From Ramlibacter humi (GTDB taxonomy: Bacteria > Pseudomonadota > Gammaproteobacteria > Burkholderiales > Burkholderiaceae_C), in NCBI RefSeq assembly GCF_004681975.1, contig NZ_SMLK01000001.1, positions 1,488,001-1,552,000 on the forward strand: a stretch of 64,000 nucleotides of DNA. Reading direction: 5' to 3'. Of this stretch, positions 48,483 to 56,060 are shown piece after piece. Within the stretch, counting starts at the first letter, position 1; each line of letters opens with the position of its first letter. The position numbers and the translations under genes were made by a program. The notes beneath the pieces were generated by a model, which worked only from the letters and a program-made list of their open reading frames with translations, searched no databases and was not told the origin of the DNA.

Positions 48483-49850
48483 TCACAGCGCATCAGCCAG
48501 CTCCTCATCAAGCTCTTCGTCGTCCTCCATGCCGTACACGCCAGCATCAGCATTCAAGGTTGCAATGAACTCGTCGGTCACGCTGGCTTCAAAGTCCTGC
48601 GTCACCGGCAAGTAGAACTTCATGGTCGTTGCCGCATCCTTGTGCCCAAGCTCCTCCTGCACGTGCTTCCAGGGGTCGGTGTCACCGTCACGCTTGCGTG
48701 CGTAGTACCTCCACACCGCAAACGTGTGACGCAGGTTGTGGAAGGTGTACTTGGGCCGCAGCAGTTCTTCCACGACGAGGTTCGTCCAGTCACCATCGAC
48801 GGGCGCGAGCTTCGAGACGGTCATCGTCACCTGGGCGGCCATACAAGCCTTCGCGAAGCGCCGCTGCAAGGTTCCTGTGCGAAGCGGCTCACCTCGGTGT
48901 TGCCCCGTTTTGTGCACGAGGAGCACGCCGTGGTCCGCCTGCACGCCACGCATCACCTCAGCGCGTTCACACTTGATGTAGTTGACGACCTTCTGCACCA
49001 ACACGCCGTGCATGCGTACAGTTTTACGCTCGCCGCCTTTGCGCCGGAACTTGCCCACACGGTAGAACGCGCCCGGGATGAGTTTCTGGTTCAAGTACCG
49101 CTTGAACAAGCGCACCTGCAACCCCACGACCTCGCTGACCCGCAGGCCGGCTTGCAAACCCAACTCCATTCCCAGATGGCCAATCGAGGACGTGGCCGAT
49201 TCTTCGTCCTCATCACAGCCAGAGGCACGCGGCTCAGGGCCCATTGCCTTCAACGTCTCCTTGACCTCGTTCTCGTTCATGTACAGGGGGATTTCCTCGT
49301 CGTCGGCGTCGTCTCTGGTAACAGGCACCTTGCTGCGCCTGCTTCTTCGCCGCTCGTCCAGAAACTCGGCCGCCTTCCTCGCGTCGAAGAGCGTTCCGTA
49401 CGGCGAGTGCTCACACAACGCCGGAATATGTTGCGGCGCCCACTTGTACATGGCCGTGATGGGCACAAGGCGCCGAGTCTTCGTGCGTTCGGTGTAGTAC
49501 CGGCCATGATGGGGAGAGACGAACCTGTCCATGCTTGAGACGTACAGCGCGAGGTCTTCCCAAGTCGCCTTGTTCCAGGGCACGCGGCGGCGGGTTAGGT
49601 ACCGCGTCCAATCGAGCAGGTCGCTCGCGTAGGCGTCGACGGTGTTCTTCTTGAACCCGCCATCTCTGTTGGTTTGTGTGGTCGCCAAAAAGAGCAGCCC
49701 GGGTTCGAACAGCTGACCGCTGAGCTCGTCGATGATGTACGAGAACCCAACTGGTAGCGGGCTCGTCGAATCACCCTCGGCGTCCTGCGTGCGCTTGATG
49801 ACCCAGAGCGGGAGAACGGCGTCTTCTCGAGCGGCTGATTCCGTCTTCAT
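48483..49850 (-). CDS. tyrosine recombinase, first of trio (455 residues)
   Basis: A 455-residue recombinase with all catalytic residues: Arg in GLQAGLRVSEVVGLQV, Lys in the beta-turn RKGGERKTVRMHG, HNLRHTFAVWRYY for box II, LGHKDAATTMKFY with His and the nucleophile Tyr. The N-terminal SAM-like core-binding domain is around DAYASDLLDWTRYLT. The acidic C-terminal tail (EDDEELDEELADAL) is unusual. Its start overlaps the stop of a small recombinase-like open frame (ATGA). Confidence 0.9.
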   Translation of the reverse strand: MKTESAAREDAVLPLWVIKRTQDAEGDSTSPLPVGFSYIIDELSGQLFEPGLLFLATTQTNRDGGFKKNTVDAYASDLLDWTRYLTRRRVPWNKATWEDLALYVSSMDRFVSPHHGRYYTERTKTRRLVPITAMYKWAPQHIPALCEHSPYGTLFDARKAAEFLDERRRSRRSKVPVTRDDADDEEIPLYMNENEVKETLKAMGPEPRASGCDEDEESATSSIGHLGMELGLQAGLRVSEVVGLQVRLFKRYLNQKLIPGAFYRVGKFRRKGGERKTVRMHGVLVQKVVNYIKCERAEVMRGVQADHGVLLVHKTGQHRGEPLRTGTLQRRFAKACMAAQVTMTVSKLAPVDGDWTNLVVEELLRPKYTFHNLRHTFAVWRYYARKRDGDTDPWKHVQEELGHKDAATTMKFYLPVTQDFEASVTDEFIATLNADAGVYGMEDDEELDEELADAL

Positions 49851-50089
49851 CAGCCGTGGTGCTGGTGGGCACTGCGACGGATGCGAAGCCAGTCATTCCT
49901 CAGGGGGCCAACCGGCACCGTCCTGAGACTCAGGACTTCTCCGAGCCGCATGCCCGTGGTGCGCACGAGGAAAAGCAACGTAGAAGCCTGCTGCTTCGGC
50001 CAAGGTGCCGGCTTGGGGTGGCCAGCCCACCTGTACAGCTCTCCGGGAGCCTTGGGGAGAGTCACTCCCGCACCATTGCGCTCGCTCAT
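49850..50089 (-). CDS. 79-residue recombinase-like fragment
   Basis: A short frame with a strong AAGGAG ribosome site upstream of ATG 50089. Its middle, LLFLVRTTGMRLGEVLSLR, is a good match to the Arg I box of tyrosine recombinases, but the other boxes are missing and the last 25 residues look random. It overlaps the first recombinase (ATGA). It is either a remnant of a fourth recombinase or a leader used to start translation of the operon. Confidence 0.5.
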   Translation of the reverse strand: MSERNGAGVTLPKAPGELYRWAGHPKPAPWPKQQASTLLFLVRTTGMRLGEVLSLRTVPVGPLRNDWLRIRRSAHQHHG

Positions 50090-50725
50090 TCAGACGCTCC
50101 TTTCAGTTCGTGGGCCGTATCTACTGATTGCCCAGTGCTAGGTAGTGTCTGATTTCTCGGCGCAGTCTTCAACCGCGATGCAATCTACCGCCCTCTAAAG
50201 CTCTTAGCTAGTCTAAAACGCTTTGCATGTATTCGCCTCATTTTAGAAGCTTGCATTCTTCCACTGTAGGTTGTTTAGATAGCGCACTCTTTAAGAGAGA
50301 ACGTTCTGGGTTGGTTCTACAGTCCTATACCGTGAAGCAGCCTTCAGAGGAGAGAGGAAGGTCAACGCTAAAGTGCCGACGTCTTTCCCATGCAGGCTTT
50401 AGGCGCGCCTTTGCACTCAATGCGACGACCGTAAACCGTTGAGAGCGCCGTCTTTTAAGTACCTACGAAGCCAGGGAGACAACGATTCTTACCTGAGCGC
50501 CTTTACGGGTCTCTCCTCCCTTTCGGACCTGCTCAATGCTGCACCGGGCGACTTCTAGGAGAACCTGGCCGGCATTCACGCCGTCGAACTGGCTCTGGCC
50601 GGCCAGAGAGCGCAGAACCATGGGCGTCGCCCTTCCTCGCCCGCGCTGATGCCCCGAGTACATTGGCACCAGGAGCCACCTATGTACCTGCGGCACGCTT
50701 CCGGCCGCCCCTGACGAAGAGAACC
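50090..50725. other. 636-base gap with no gene
   Basis: This is AT-richer than the rest of the island and has many stops in all frames. The promoter of the minus-strand recombinase operon must lie at its left end. I see no convincing terminator, tRNA or direct repeat. A short open frame near 50463-50580 on the minus strand has no supporting features. Confidence 0.4.
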
Positions 50726-51613
50726 ATGACCGAGCCCGACAACGAACTCATCACCATCGACACCTCAGAGCTGGAGCGTTTGGTCGGTGAGGACGTTGTC
50801 GTAGCAATCCTCAGCTCTGCGCCGCTCAAGGTGCAGACCCGGGTTGCCAAGGCGGCGCATCACCTGCAGAAAGCAATCCGACTGGAGGGGTTCGACGAAG
50901 AGATGGGCGTCATCCGGCTCATCGCCGCAGAGGAGGAACTGGTCGTGGCCATCTTCGAGCTGCTGAAGCTGAACGCGGACCACTTCCCTGAGCATCGCGA
51001 CTTCGTCAGCAAGAAGAAGAACCACCTGGTGAAGCTTGCGTTCACGCCGGTTCTCTCCGAGATGGCGACCGTCTTCGAAGACTTCCTGAAGAATGGACTG
51101 GCCCCGGCGGGCCTGGAAGGCGTCACGACCTGGCGAGTTGTTCCTGCTGTGAAGGACGGAAAAGCAGTGCTGACATTGTTTGCGCACGACGGGAAGTTCC
51201 TCATCGACGTCAACCCGCTGGACGTCTCCATCAGCAGGGACGAAGCGTCTGATGACGAGGTTGTCCAGCATCTCTATGACGACTTCTTCGCGCGACTGCC
51301 CGACGACGGGGAGAACAGGGTTAAGACCTTCATCACGCAGCGGGCCGATTACCGCAACAAGCTCCTCTACGCTGAGGACGGCCAGTCGTACCTCATGGGC
51401 GAGACCTTGGCAGAGATTCGGGCCATCGTGGAGCGAGACCTCACGCGCCTTCTGTGGTGCCTGGCTGCCCTCTTGACGAACAAACCTGCGTCCAAGAGGT
51501 GGGGCGCCGTCGGTCAGTTCATTGCGCTGTACCGGCGCGTGCTGCTCGAGGCCAAGGTGCTGCGGCCTGCGGAATTCGAAGCCTATGGACTGCTGCCGGC
51601 CCGGGAGGAGTGA
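50726..51613 (+). CDS. hypothetical cargo protein
   Basis: A 295-residue soluble protein from ATG 50726. The first half is helical, with LGRL-free segments such as RVAKAAHHLQKAIRLEGF and RLIAAEEELVVAIFELLKLN. A beta-rich centre (TWRVVPAVKDGKAVLTLFAHDGKFLIDV) and a helical C-terminus follow. The segment DYRNKLLYAEDG has Arg-Asn but no clear HEPN His. I do not recognise the family. It is convergent with the SH3 gene, 12 bases apart. Confidence 0.6.
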   Translation: MTEPDNELITIDTSELERLVGEDVVVAILSSAPLKVQTRVAKAAHHLQKAIRLEGFDEEMGVIRLIAAEEELVVAIFELLKLNADHFPEHRDFVSKKKNHLVKLAFTPVLSEMATVFEDFLKNGLAPAGLEGVTTWRVVPAVKDGKAVLTLFAHDGKFLIDVNPLDVSISRDEASDDEVVQHLYDDFFARLPDDGENRVKTFITQRADYRNKLLYAEDGQSYLMGETLAEIRAIVERDLTRLLWCLAALLTNKPASKRWGAVGQFIALYRRVLLEAKVLRPAEFEAYGLLPAREE

Positions 51614-51625
51614 CCAGGCGCGTCG

Positions 51626-52558
51626 CTAGTCGAAGCGCTTCAGATAGCGCGTGTAGACCCAGCCAGTAACGCTCCCGTCACCACTGCTCCATTCGATGAG
51701 CGTGAACGCGCCGGCGCGACGCAGCACGCGTATAGCGGTCCCGAACGAAAGCGCCGCGACTTTCTTGCCCTTGGCGGCGGCCGAGGCGCGGACCACCAAG
51801 TTCTGGGTGCTGACCATCCTGAACTCGGCCAGGACGGAGGTCCCCCCGACGGCTGCTACCGCCTCTTGCCTCGCCCTCTTCTTGCGACCTTGCGGGCTAT
51901 CGTCATCGAGCCACTTCTTCTTCAACCAGTGTTCGGCAATCGGGTTCACGAATGCGTACACCAGACCCACGAGGAGCGGACCGATGAACACGGTGAGGAA
52001 GAGCTGCTGGACGGGGTCTAGGCTGCTCAAGACTTTCGCCAACGCTCGGTAAGCGCCCTCCAAGGTAGGCGCGTCCAAGACGAATAGAGCCGCGTGAGCT
52101 GTGGCCGCAGATGCCGTGGGGAGAGCCCCCTCCTCAGCGTCCGGAATCTTGATGAACTGCTGTACGAGGGTTGTGGCGAGCCTGGGCCCTACAACCGTTT
52201 CGATGAGGCGCTCGTAGTACTGCGGCCGTTCGCGAATCTGCCGCGCCCAGGCTTGCAGTTGCTCTGGGCTTGTACGCTCGAGTGACTTCTCGACGAGTTG
52301 GCGCACCTCAGAGGCGGAGCTCACAGGCTTGAAGCTTTCCGCGCCGGGCAGATGCAGGCCAAACGACTTGGCGACCCAAGACGCTTCCCGTTGCTGCGAT
52401 GCACGCTGCACAGCGGTGGTCGCCGACTCGTACCGCTGCACTTCATGCTGGAGCCTCTGTAAAGGCGTTTCGGGGAGCCGGTGGCGCGCAAGCTCCTCGT
52501 GCACACGCTGCAGCGATGTTGCTGGCACCTGCTCTCTAAGAGTCTTCAAGTCATTCAT
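51626..52558 (-). CDS. membrane protein with C-terminal SH3 domain
   Basis: A 310-residue protein. The N-terminal 190 residues are helical, rich in Arg/Glu/Gln. One membrane helix is LTVFIGPLLVGLVYAFVNPIA (about residue 200). The C-terminal 65 residues form a bacterial SH3 domain (VLAEFRMVSTQNLVVRASAAAKGKKVAAL, VTGWVYTRYLKRF). The SH3 domain would sit across or near the membrane and bind a peptide or cell-wall ligand. Its start overlaps the ApeA-like HEPN stop (ATGA), so the two act together. Confidence 0.75.
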   Translation of the reverse strand: MNDLKTLREQVPATSLQRVHEELARHRLPETPLQRLQHEVQRYESATTAVQRASQQREASWVAKSFGLHLPGAESFKPVSSASEVRQLVEKSLERTSPEQLQAWARQIRERPQYYERLIETVVGPRLATTLVQQFIKIPDAEEGALPTASAATAHAALFVLDAPTLEGAYRALAKVLSSLDPVQQLFLTVFIGPLLVGLVYAFVNPIAEHWLKKKWLDDDSPQGRKKRARQEAVAAVGGTSVLAEFRMVSTQNLVVRASAAAKGKKVAALSFGTAIRVLRRAGAFTLIEWSSGDGSVTGWVYTRYLKRFD

Positions 52559-53925
52559 GCGCCACCATCATTGGCCAACGTCTCGCCCGGGGCGGGCTCG
52601 TGGGGCGGCGTGTTCTGCTGCGCTGCTGCTCTTGCTTTCTCTCGCTCGCGATGGGTCCAGTCCTGGAATGCGTCCAGCGAGAGGTCGGAGGCGGGGCAGA
52701 CCTCGCGGTAGCGGTCCATCAGACAACTCGTTGCCTTCAACAAGCGAGCCGCTTCTTTGGTTGCTTCAGCACGTGTCAGCTTGGCGCCTCCAGTCAGAGT
52801 TGATGCCGTGCCATGCAGCACGCGTGAGCGCGCTTCGACAAGCTCCTCCACGAAGCCGCCATAGGTAAGAGGCGCGTTGTTGGAAAGAGGCCTTGTAAGT
52901 GGCACGCCGAGCACCCTCTGCACCAGACCCCGCAGCCGGCTGTTGCTCTTGTGTCCTTTGGTGCTGGAAGTGAGGTTCTCAAGACAAGCCTCGAGCTTGG
53001 CAAGTGCCGCGGTGTCGAGCTCGTCGCTTGCCGCCTCGAAATACCAGTAAGCTGCGTCGCACCAGGCATGCGACATGCCATCGAGGGCTTCGTCGACTGA
53101 GAGGAATGCCTGAATCCGGGCGCCGCAGGACTTCAGCAGCGTCGCGTTGGCATCAATCGCCTGGTCGAAGTACTCGCTCGAGAGCGCGTCGGCCGGAGTG
53201 TTGCTTGTGGTTTGCCCCGGCCAGACCTCACCGCTGTCGTCCAGCGTGAAGCTCATGACCCAATCTGGCACCGCACGGTTTGAGACCCTGTGCATCGGAG
53301 GGTCCAGGGGTAGTACTAGGTGTAGGCTCGCCAACGCAAGGTCGACAGCGGCATTGGCAAGCTCCCTGCGCCTCGCGTCTTCTCCACGCACCTCCACACG
53401 TGCGAACCACCGCGCATTCCTGGAGTTTGCAAAGTTCGAGAGCCAATCGCCGAAGGCCGCGGTCTTGATTCCCTCGGCCTCAAGTTGCCCAGCGCTGATG
53501 AAGCGCACTGGCCCAACATCAAAGGAGCGCGCGTCCTGTGGGAGCAGAGCGCATGGGACAAGGTGCGTTTCTGCTTTCGTGTGGCCTTGGAACCACTGCT
53601 CCAGCTTGTTCTTCAGACCGGCGACGTCAGCGTGAGCAAGGTTGGCGCGCTGGTCGTAGTAATCCAGCGCGGCGCTCGCTACCTTTTCGCGAAAGGCGGC
53701 GAGAGACGCCCCTCGTCGAAAGCGCTCGTCTCGTTCGTGGAGGACCGACGCGAGGCGGTGGATACAGGTGCGTCCAGCCGGTGTGAAGCCCAGGCTCCCA
53801 ACCTCATCCACGCGCGCGAAGGCGAGTCCAGTGGCATGAAGCTCCTCCGGGCCGACTGGCAGATGCTCATGCGGCACATACTTGGCTTCGGAAAGTGCGT
53901 TCTTCAGCAGGTCGAATTCGTTCAC
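52555..53925 (-). CDS. ApeA-like HEPN protein
   Basis: A 456-residue protein from GTG 53925. The C-terminal third holds a HEPN domain: AYWYFEAASDELD, then LVEARSRVLHGTAS with Arg366 and His371 in the R-x4-H RNase motif. The N-terminal part is of mixed alpha/beta type. ApeA and related HEPN proteins cut RNA during phage infection. It is the third gene of an operon with the nucleotidyltransferase, a small HEPN and the SH3 membrane protein, which suggests a membrane-anchored RNase effector. Confidence 0.72.
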   Translation of the reverse strand: MNEFDLLKNALSEAKYVPHEHLPVGPEELHATGLAFARVDEVGSLGFTPAGRTCIHRLASVLHERDERFRRGASLAAFREKVASAALDYYDQRANLAHADVAGLKNKLEQWFQGHTKAETHLVPCALLPQDARSFDVGPVRFISAGQLEAEGIKTAAFGDWLSNFANSRNARWFARVEVRGEDARRRELANAAVDLALASLHLVLPLDPPMHRVSNRAVPDWVMSFTLDDSGEVWPGQTTSNTPADALSSEYFDQAIDANATLLKSCGARIQAFLSVDEALDGMSHAWCDAAYWYFEAASDELDTAALAKLEACLENLTSSTKGHKSNSRLRGLVQRVLGVPLTRPLSNNAPLTYGGFVEELVEARSRVLHGTASTLTGGAKLTRAEATKEAARLLKATSCLMDRYREVCPASDLSLDAFQDWTHREREKARAAAQQNTPPHEPAPGETLANDGGA

Positions 53926-53964
53926 GCGCGTGTCCTACGCTGCCGCGATGCGGAGTACCGGAGC

Positions 53965-54411
53965 TCAAGCCGGCGCTGCAACGCCCGTGAGAGCGTGGGC
54001 AACCGGAAGCGCCTTCTCGAGAATCTCAATCATCGCGAGCGCCTCTGCACGCGAGATGGGCGGGAACGGCGACCGGTAAATCGTCTCGTTGCGACGCGCG
54101 TGCGCCTGGCTGACCAGACGCTGCTGGTCGGGATTGAGCTTGAGGTCGGCGGCGACGCGCTGGATGGCCAACTGCCGGCCAGAATCCTTTGTGCGCACCT
54201 CGTAGAACTCGAGGACCGCCTGCACCAGGCCGTAGAAGCCTTCGTATGCGAGTGTGAACCTCTGCTTGGCACGTGCGACGTCGATGCCCTTGGCGACTTC
54301 CAAGTCCTCGCGTGCATTCTTCAGGAAGCCTTCGACGGCACCGTCGGTTCGCGTGACGGGCCCGAATGCGCCTGTGCGAATGAGGTTCTCGTATTCAGGC
54401 GGTCTCGGCAT
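53965..54411 (-). CDS. small HEPN protein with RNxxxY motif, island paralog
   Basis: A 148-residue helical protein overlapping the nucleotidyltransferase by 17 bases. It has ARAKQRFTLAYEGFYGLVQAVLEFY and the late motif ARRNETIYRSPFP. As in the copy at 17685-18089, Tyr replaces the His of the usual R-x4-6-H RNase motif. The pair is thus of the same type as the one at 17 kb. It should bind the nucleotidyltransferase. Confidence 0.8.
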   Translation of the reverse strand: MPRPPEYENLIRTGAFGPVTRTDGAVEGFLKNAREDLEVAKGIDVARAKQRFTLAYEGFYGLVQAVLEFYEVRTKDSGRQLAIQRVAADLKLNPDQQRLVSQAHARRNETIYRSPFPPISRAEALAMIEILEKALPVAHALTGVAAPA

Positions 54412-54970
54412 GCTTCATGAGCTCCAGCTTCTGGCTCTTGGCAATCTTTGAGACCACAGGGTCCGAAGCAACGAGTTCGCGCCATTCCTCGGGGTCGTAC
54501 AGATTCAAGTGGACTGGCCGGCCAAGGTCCTTCTCCACTGCGTGAAGAGCACTCAGGAGCTCGCCGTACGGAGCGTGACCAATCACGGCGACATCAATGT
54601 CGCTCCTGGAGCTGTCCTCGCCGGAAGCGACTGAGCCGAAGACAAAGGCCTCTTCGATGTCGTCCTCGAATGGCTGGAGAGCTCGAACCAAGGGCTCCTT
54701 CACCCCAAATGACTTGCGCACGATGCTCAAGAGCTCTGGGTACAGGAAGAACTCCTTATTGGCCCGGATGCTCCTCTGCCGCCCTCTGCGCGGCTCTTCG
54801 ATGAGCACACCAGCATCCAGAAGACGTTCAACCTGCAGCTGCGCTCCGCCCCGGCCGCTTGCCGCCAGCTCTAGCAGTTCCCGCAAGGTGAATGACCTCT
54901 CTGGCTGCGACAGCACAGCGCCAAGCACCTTCTGGACGGTCGGAGTAAAGAGGAAGTCGGCGGAGCTCAT
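54395..54970 (-). CDS. winged-helix/minimal nucleotidyltransferase fusion, island paralog
   Basis: A 191-residue protein with an N-terminal winged helix (KVLGAVLSQPERSFTLRELLEL, QVERLLDAGVLIEE) and a nucleotidyltransferase domain with GSVASGEDSSRSDID (GSx10DxD) and HLNLYDPEEWREL. It is a clear paralog of the protein at 17093-17692, which shares YGE, LYxPEEW and the domain order. ATG 54970 is chosen; GTG 54997 would extend it by 9 residues into an operator. It probably represses its own four-gene operon through the upstream palindromes. Confidence 0.87.
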   Translation of the reverse strand: MSSADFLFTPTVQKVLGAVLSQPERSFTLRELLELAASGRGGAQLQVERLLDAGVLIEEPRRGRQRSIRANKEFFLYPELLSIVRKSFGVKEPLVRALQPFEDDIEEAFVFGSVASGEDSSRSDIDVAVIGHAPYGELLSALHAVEKDLGRPVHLNLYDPEEWRELVASDPVVSKIAKSQKLELMKHAETA

Positions 54971-55082
54971 GTCCCTAAGGTGGGGATGTTTGTCCACATT
55001 ATAGGGACTGAGCTCGATTTCTGTCCATTTGGTAGGGACAAGTGTCCTCTAAGTAGGGACGATTGTCCCTTGAATAGGGACA
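54970..55082 (-). promoter_or_regulatory. array of five 19-bp operators, mostly 21 bp apart
   Basis: Palindromes of form TGTCC-N7-to-9-GGGACA start at 54970 (degenerate), 54991, 55022, 55043 and 55064. The best is TGTCCCTTGAATAGGGACA at 55064-55082. The spacings are 21, 31, 21 and 21 bp, so sites keep the same helical face with one extra turn in the second gap. The array covers the start of the nucleotidyltransferase gene and reaches to 69 bases before the divergent STAS operon, so it may control both. Confidence 0.87.
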
Positions 55083-55150
55083 CCATGCACAGCGCTTGAC
55101 GAGGCGCCGTGCGGCACTACAATTCACTCACTCAGACAAATGAGTGAACG

Positions 55151-55723
55151 ATGAATCTTCCAAGTCTCCACCTCAAAAGCGTGCTCGGTGCGGCAGAGCT
55201 GCTGGGCATCGCGGCCGGGCGTGCTGCACTCGAGCGGCTGGGCAAAGCTGCGCCCACGCGGGTTGATGCGCCGGCTCTCCTGCTGGACATGTCCGGAATG
55301 GAGCTGGTGACAGCAAGTGCAGCCCGCGAAAGCCTCCTGAAGCTCAGCGAGGTCATCTCGCAAGCGGGCGCCCTCCCCGTCTTCGTGAACGTCAATGCTG
55401 CAACCTTGGACGAACTGAGGTTCGCTGCAGAAGCATTGAAGCAACCCGTCGTCGTTGCCTCCACCGACGAGCAAGGAAGTCTGACGGGCGCTTTCGTTAT
55501 CGGCACGCTAGAGCCCACTCAGCGCGAGACCTTAGAGGTGGTCTCCCAGCTCGAAGAGGCCGATGCCAAAACTGCAAGCCAAGCCGCGGAATCGGCTGCC
55601 GGCGTCACGGCCTGGAACAACAGGCTGTCTAACCTCGCCTCGCTGCGCCTGCTGCAGGAACGCAAGGTGGGAAAAACCAAGCTGTACTCCCTCACGGTGA
55701 AAGGACTGGCGTATGGGAACTGA
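55151..55723 (+). CDS. STAS-like/winged-helix protein
   Basis: A 190-residue protein. Residues 1-115 look like a STAS or DUF4325-type domain (ALLLDMSGMELVTASAARESLL, where the Ser after TA sits at the usual phosphorylated position, then LPVFVNVNAATLDELRF). Residues 145-190 form a small winged helix (AWNNRLSNLASLRLLQERKVGKTKLYSL). STAS proteins pair with GHKL-type anti-sigma kinases, and one is encoded at 57206-57982. It begins a tight three-gene operon divergent from the HEPN operon. Its role as sensor or regulator is inference. Confidence 0.7.
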   Translation: MNLPSLHLKSVLGAAELLGIAAGRAALERLGKAAPTRVDAPALLLDMSGMELVTASAARESLLKLSEVISQAGALPVFVNVNAATLDELRFAAEALKQPVVVASTDEQGSLTGAFVIGTLEPTQRETLEVVSQLEEADAKTASQAAESAAGVTAWNNRLSNLASLRLLQERKVGKTKLYSLTVKGLAYGN

Positions 55724-56060
55724 TTTCCTGCGGAACAAGCGCGAGCGGCACGAGAAGGCCTGGCGCCGCAACCTGGCAAACGCTGCGAACGACATGTTCG
55801 CTCCTGCTCCCAAGGTGCGCCGCGTCATCAGGGCCAAGAGCGAGCCGCAGCTGTCGCTTGTGCCGCAGCAGCCGGTTCTGCTGCGGCTCATCCAAGGCGG
55901 CAAGGTTGTGGCAAGCGACGGGGTGCATCAGGTCGCAACGGTCGAACGGCCGTCCGCAGCCCTGGTGGCCACGCTGAAAGAGCACCACAACGTCGCTCCG
56001 GGGAAGGTTCGGCGCGTGAACTGCCAAACCAATAGCGTGGAACTGCAACTGGAGGACTGA
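55713..56060 (+). CDS. small basic hypothetical protein
   Basis: A 115-residue protein overlapping the STAS gene by 11 bases and the next gene by 1 (TGATG). The N-terminal 40 residues are strongly basic (NKRERHEKAWRRNLAN, PKVRRVIRAK) and the rest is beta-like (VLLRLIQGGKVVASDGVHQVATVE). It could bind nucleic acid. I recognise no family. The overlaps suggest a fixed ratio with its neighbours. Confidence 0.6.
   Translation: MGTDFLRNKRERHEKAWRRNLANAANDMFAPAPKVRRVIRAKSEPQLSLVPQQPVLLRLIQGGKVVASDGVHQVATVERPSAALVATLKEHHNVAPGKVRRVNCQTNSVELQLED

Noticed and set aside
50227-50442. 71-residue open frame in the gap right of the recombinases
   Set aside because: No ribosome site, no recognisable motif and a random-looking composition.
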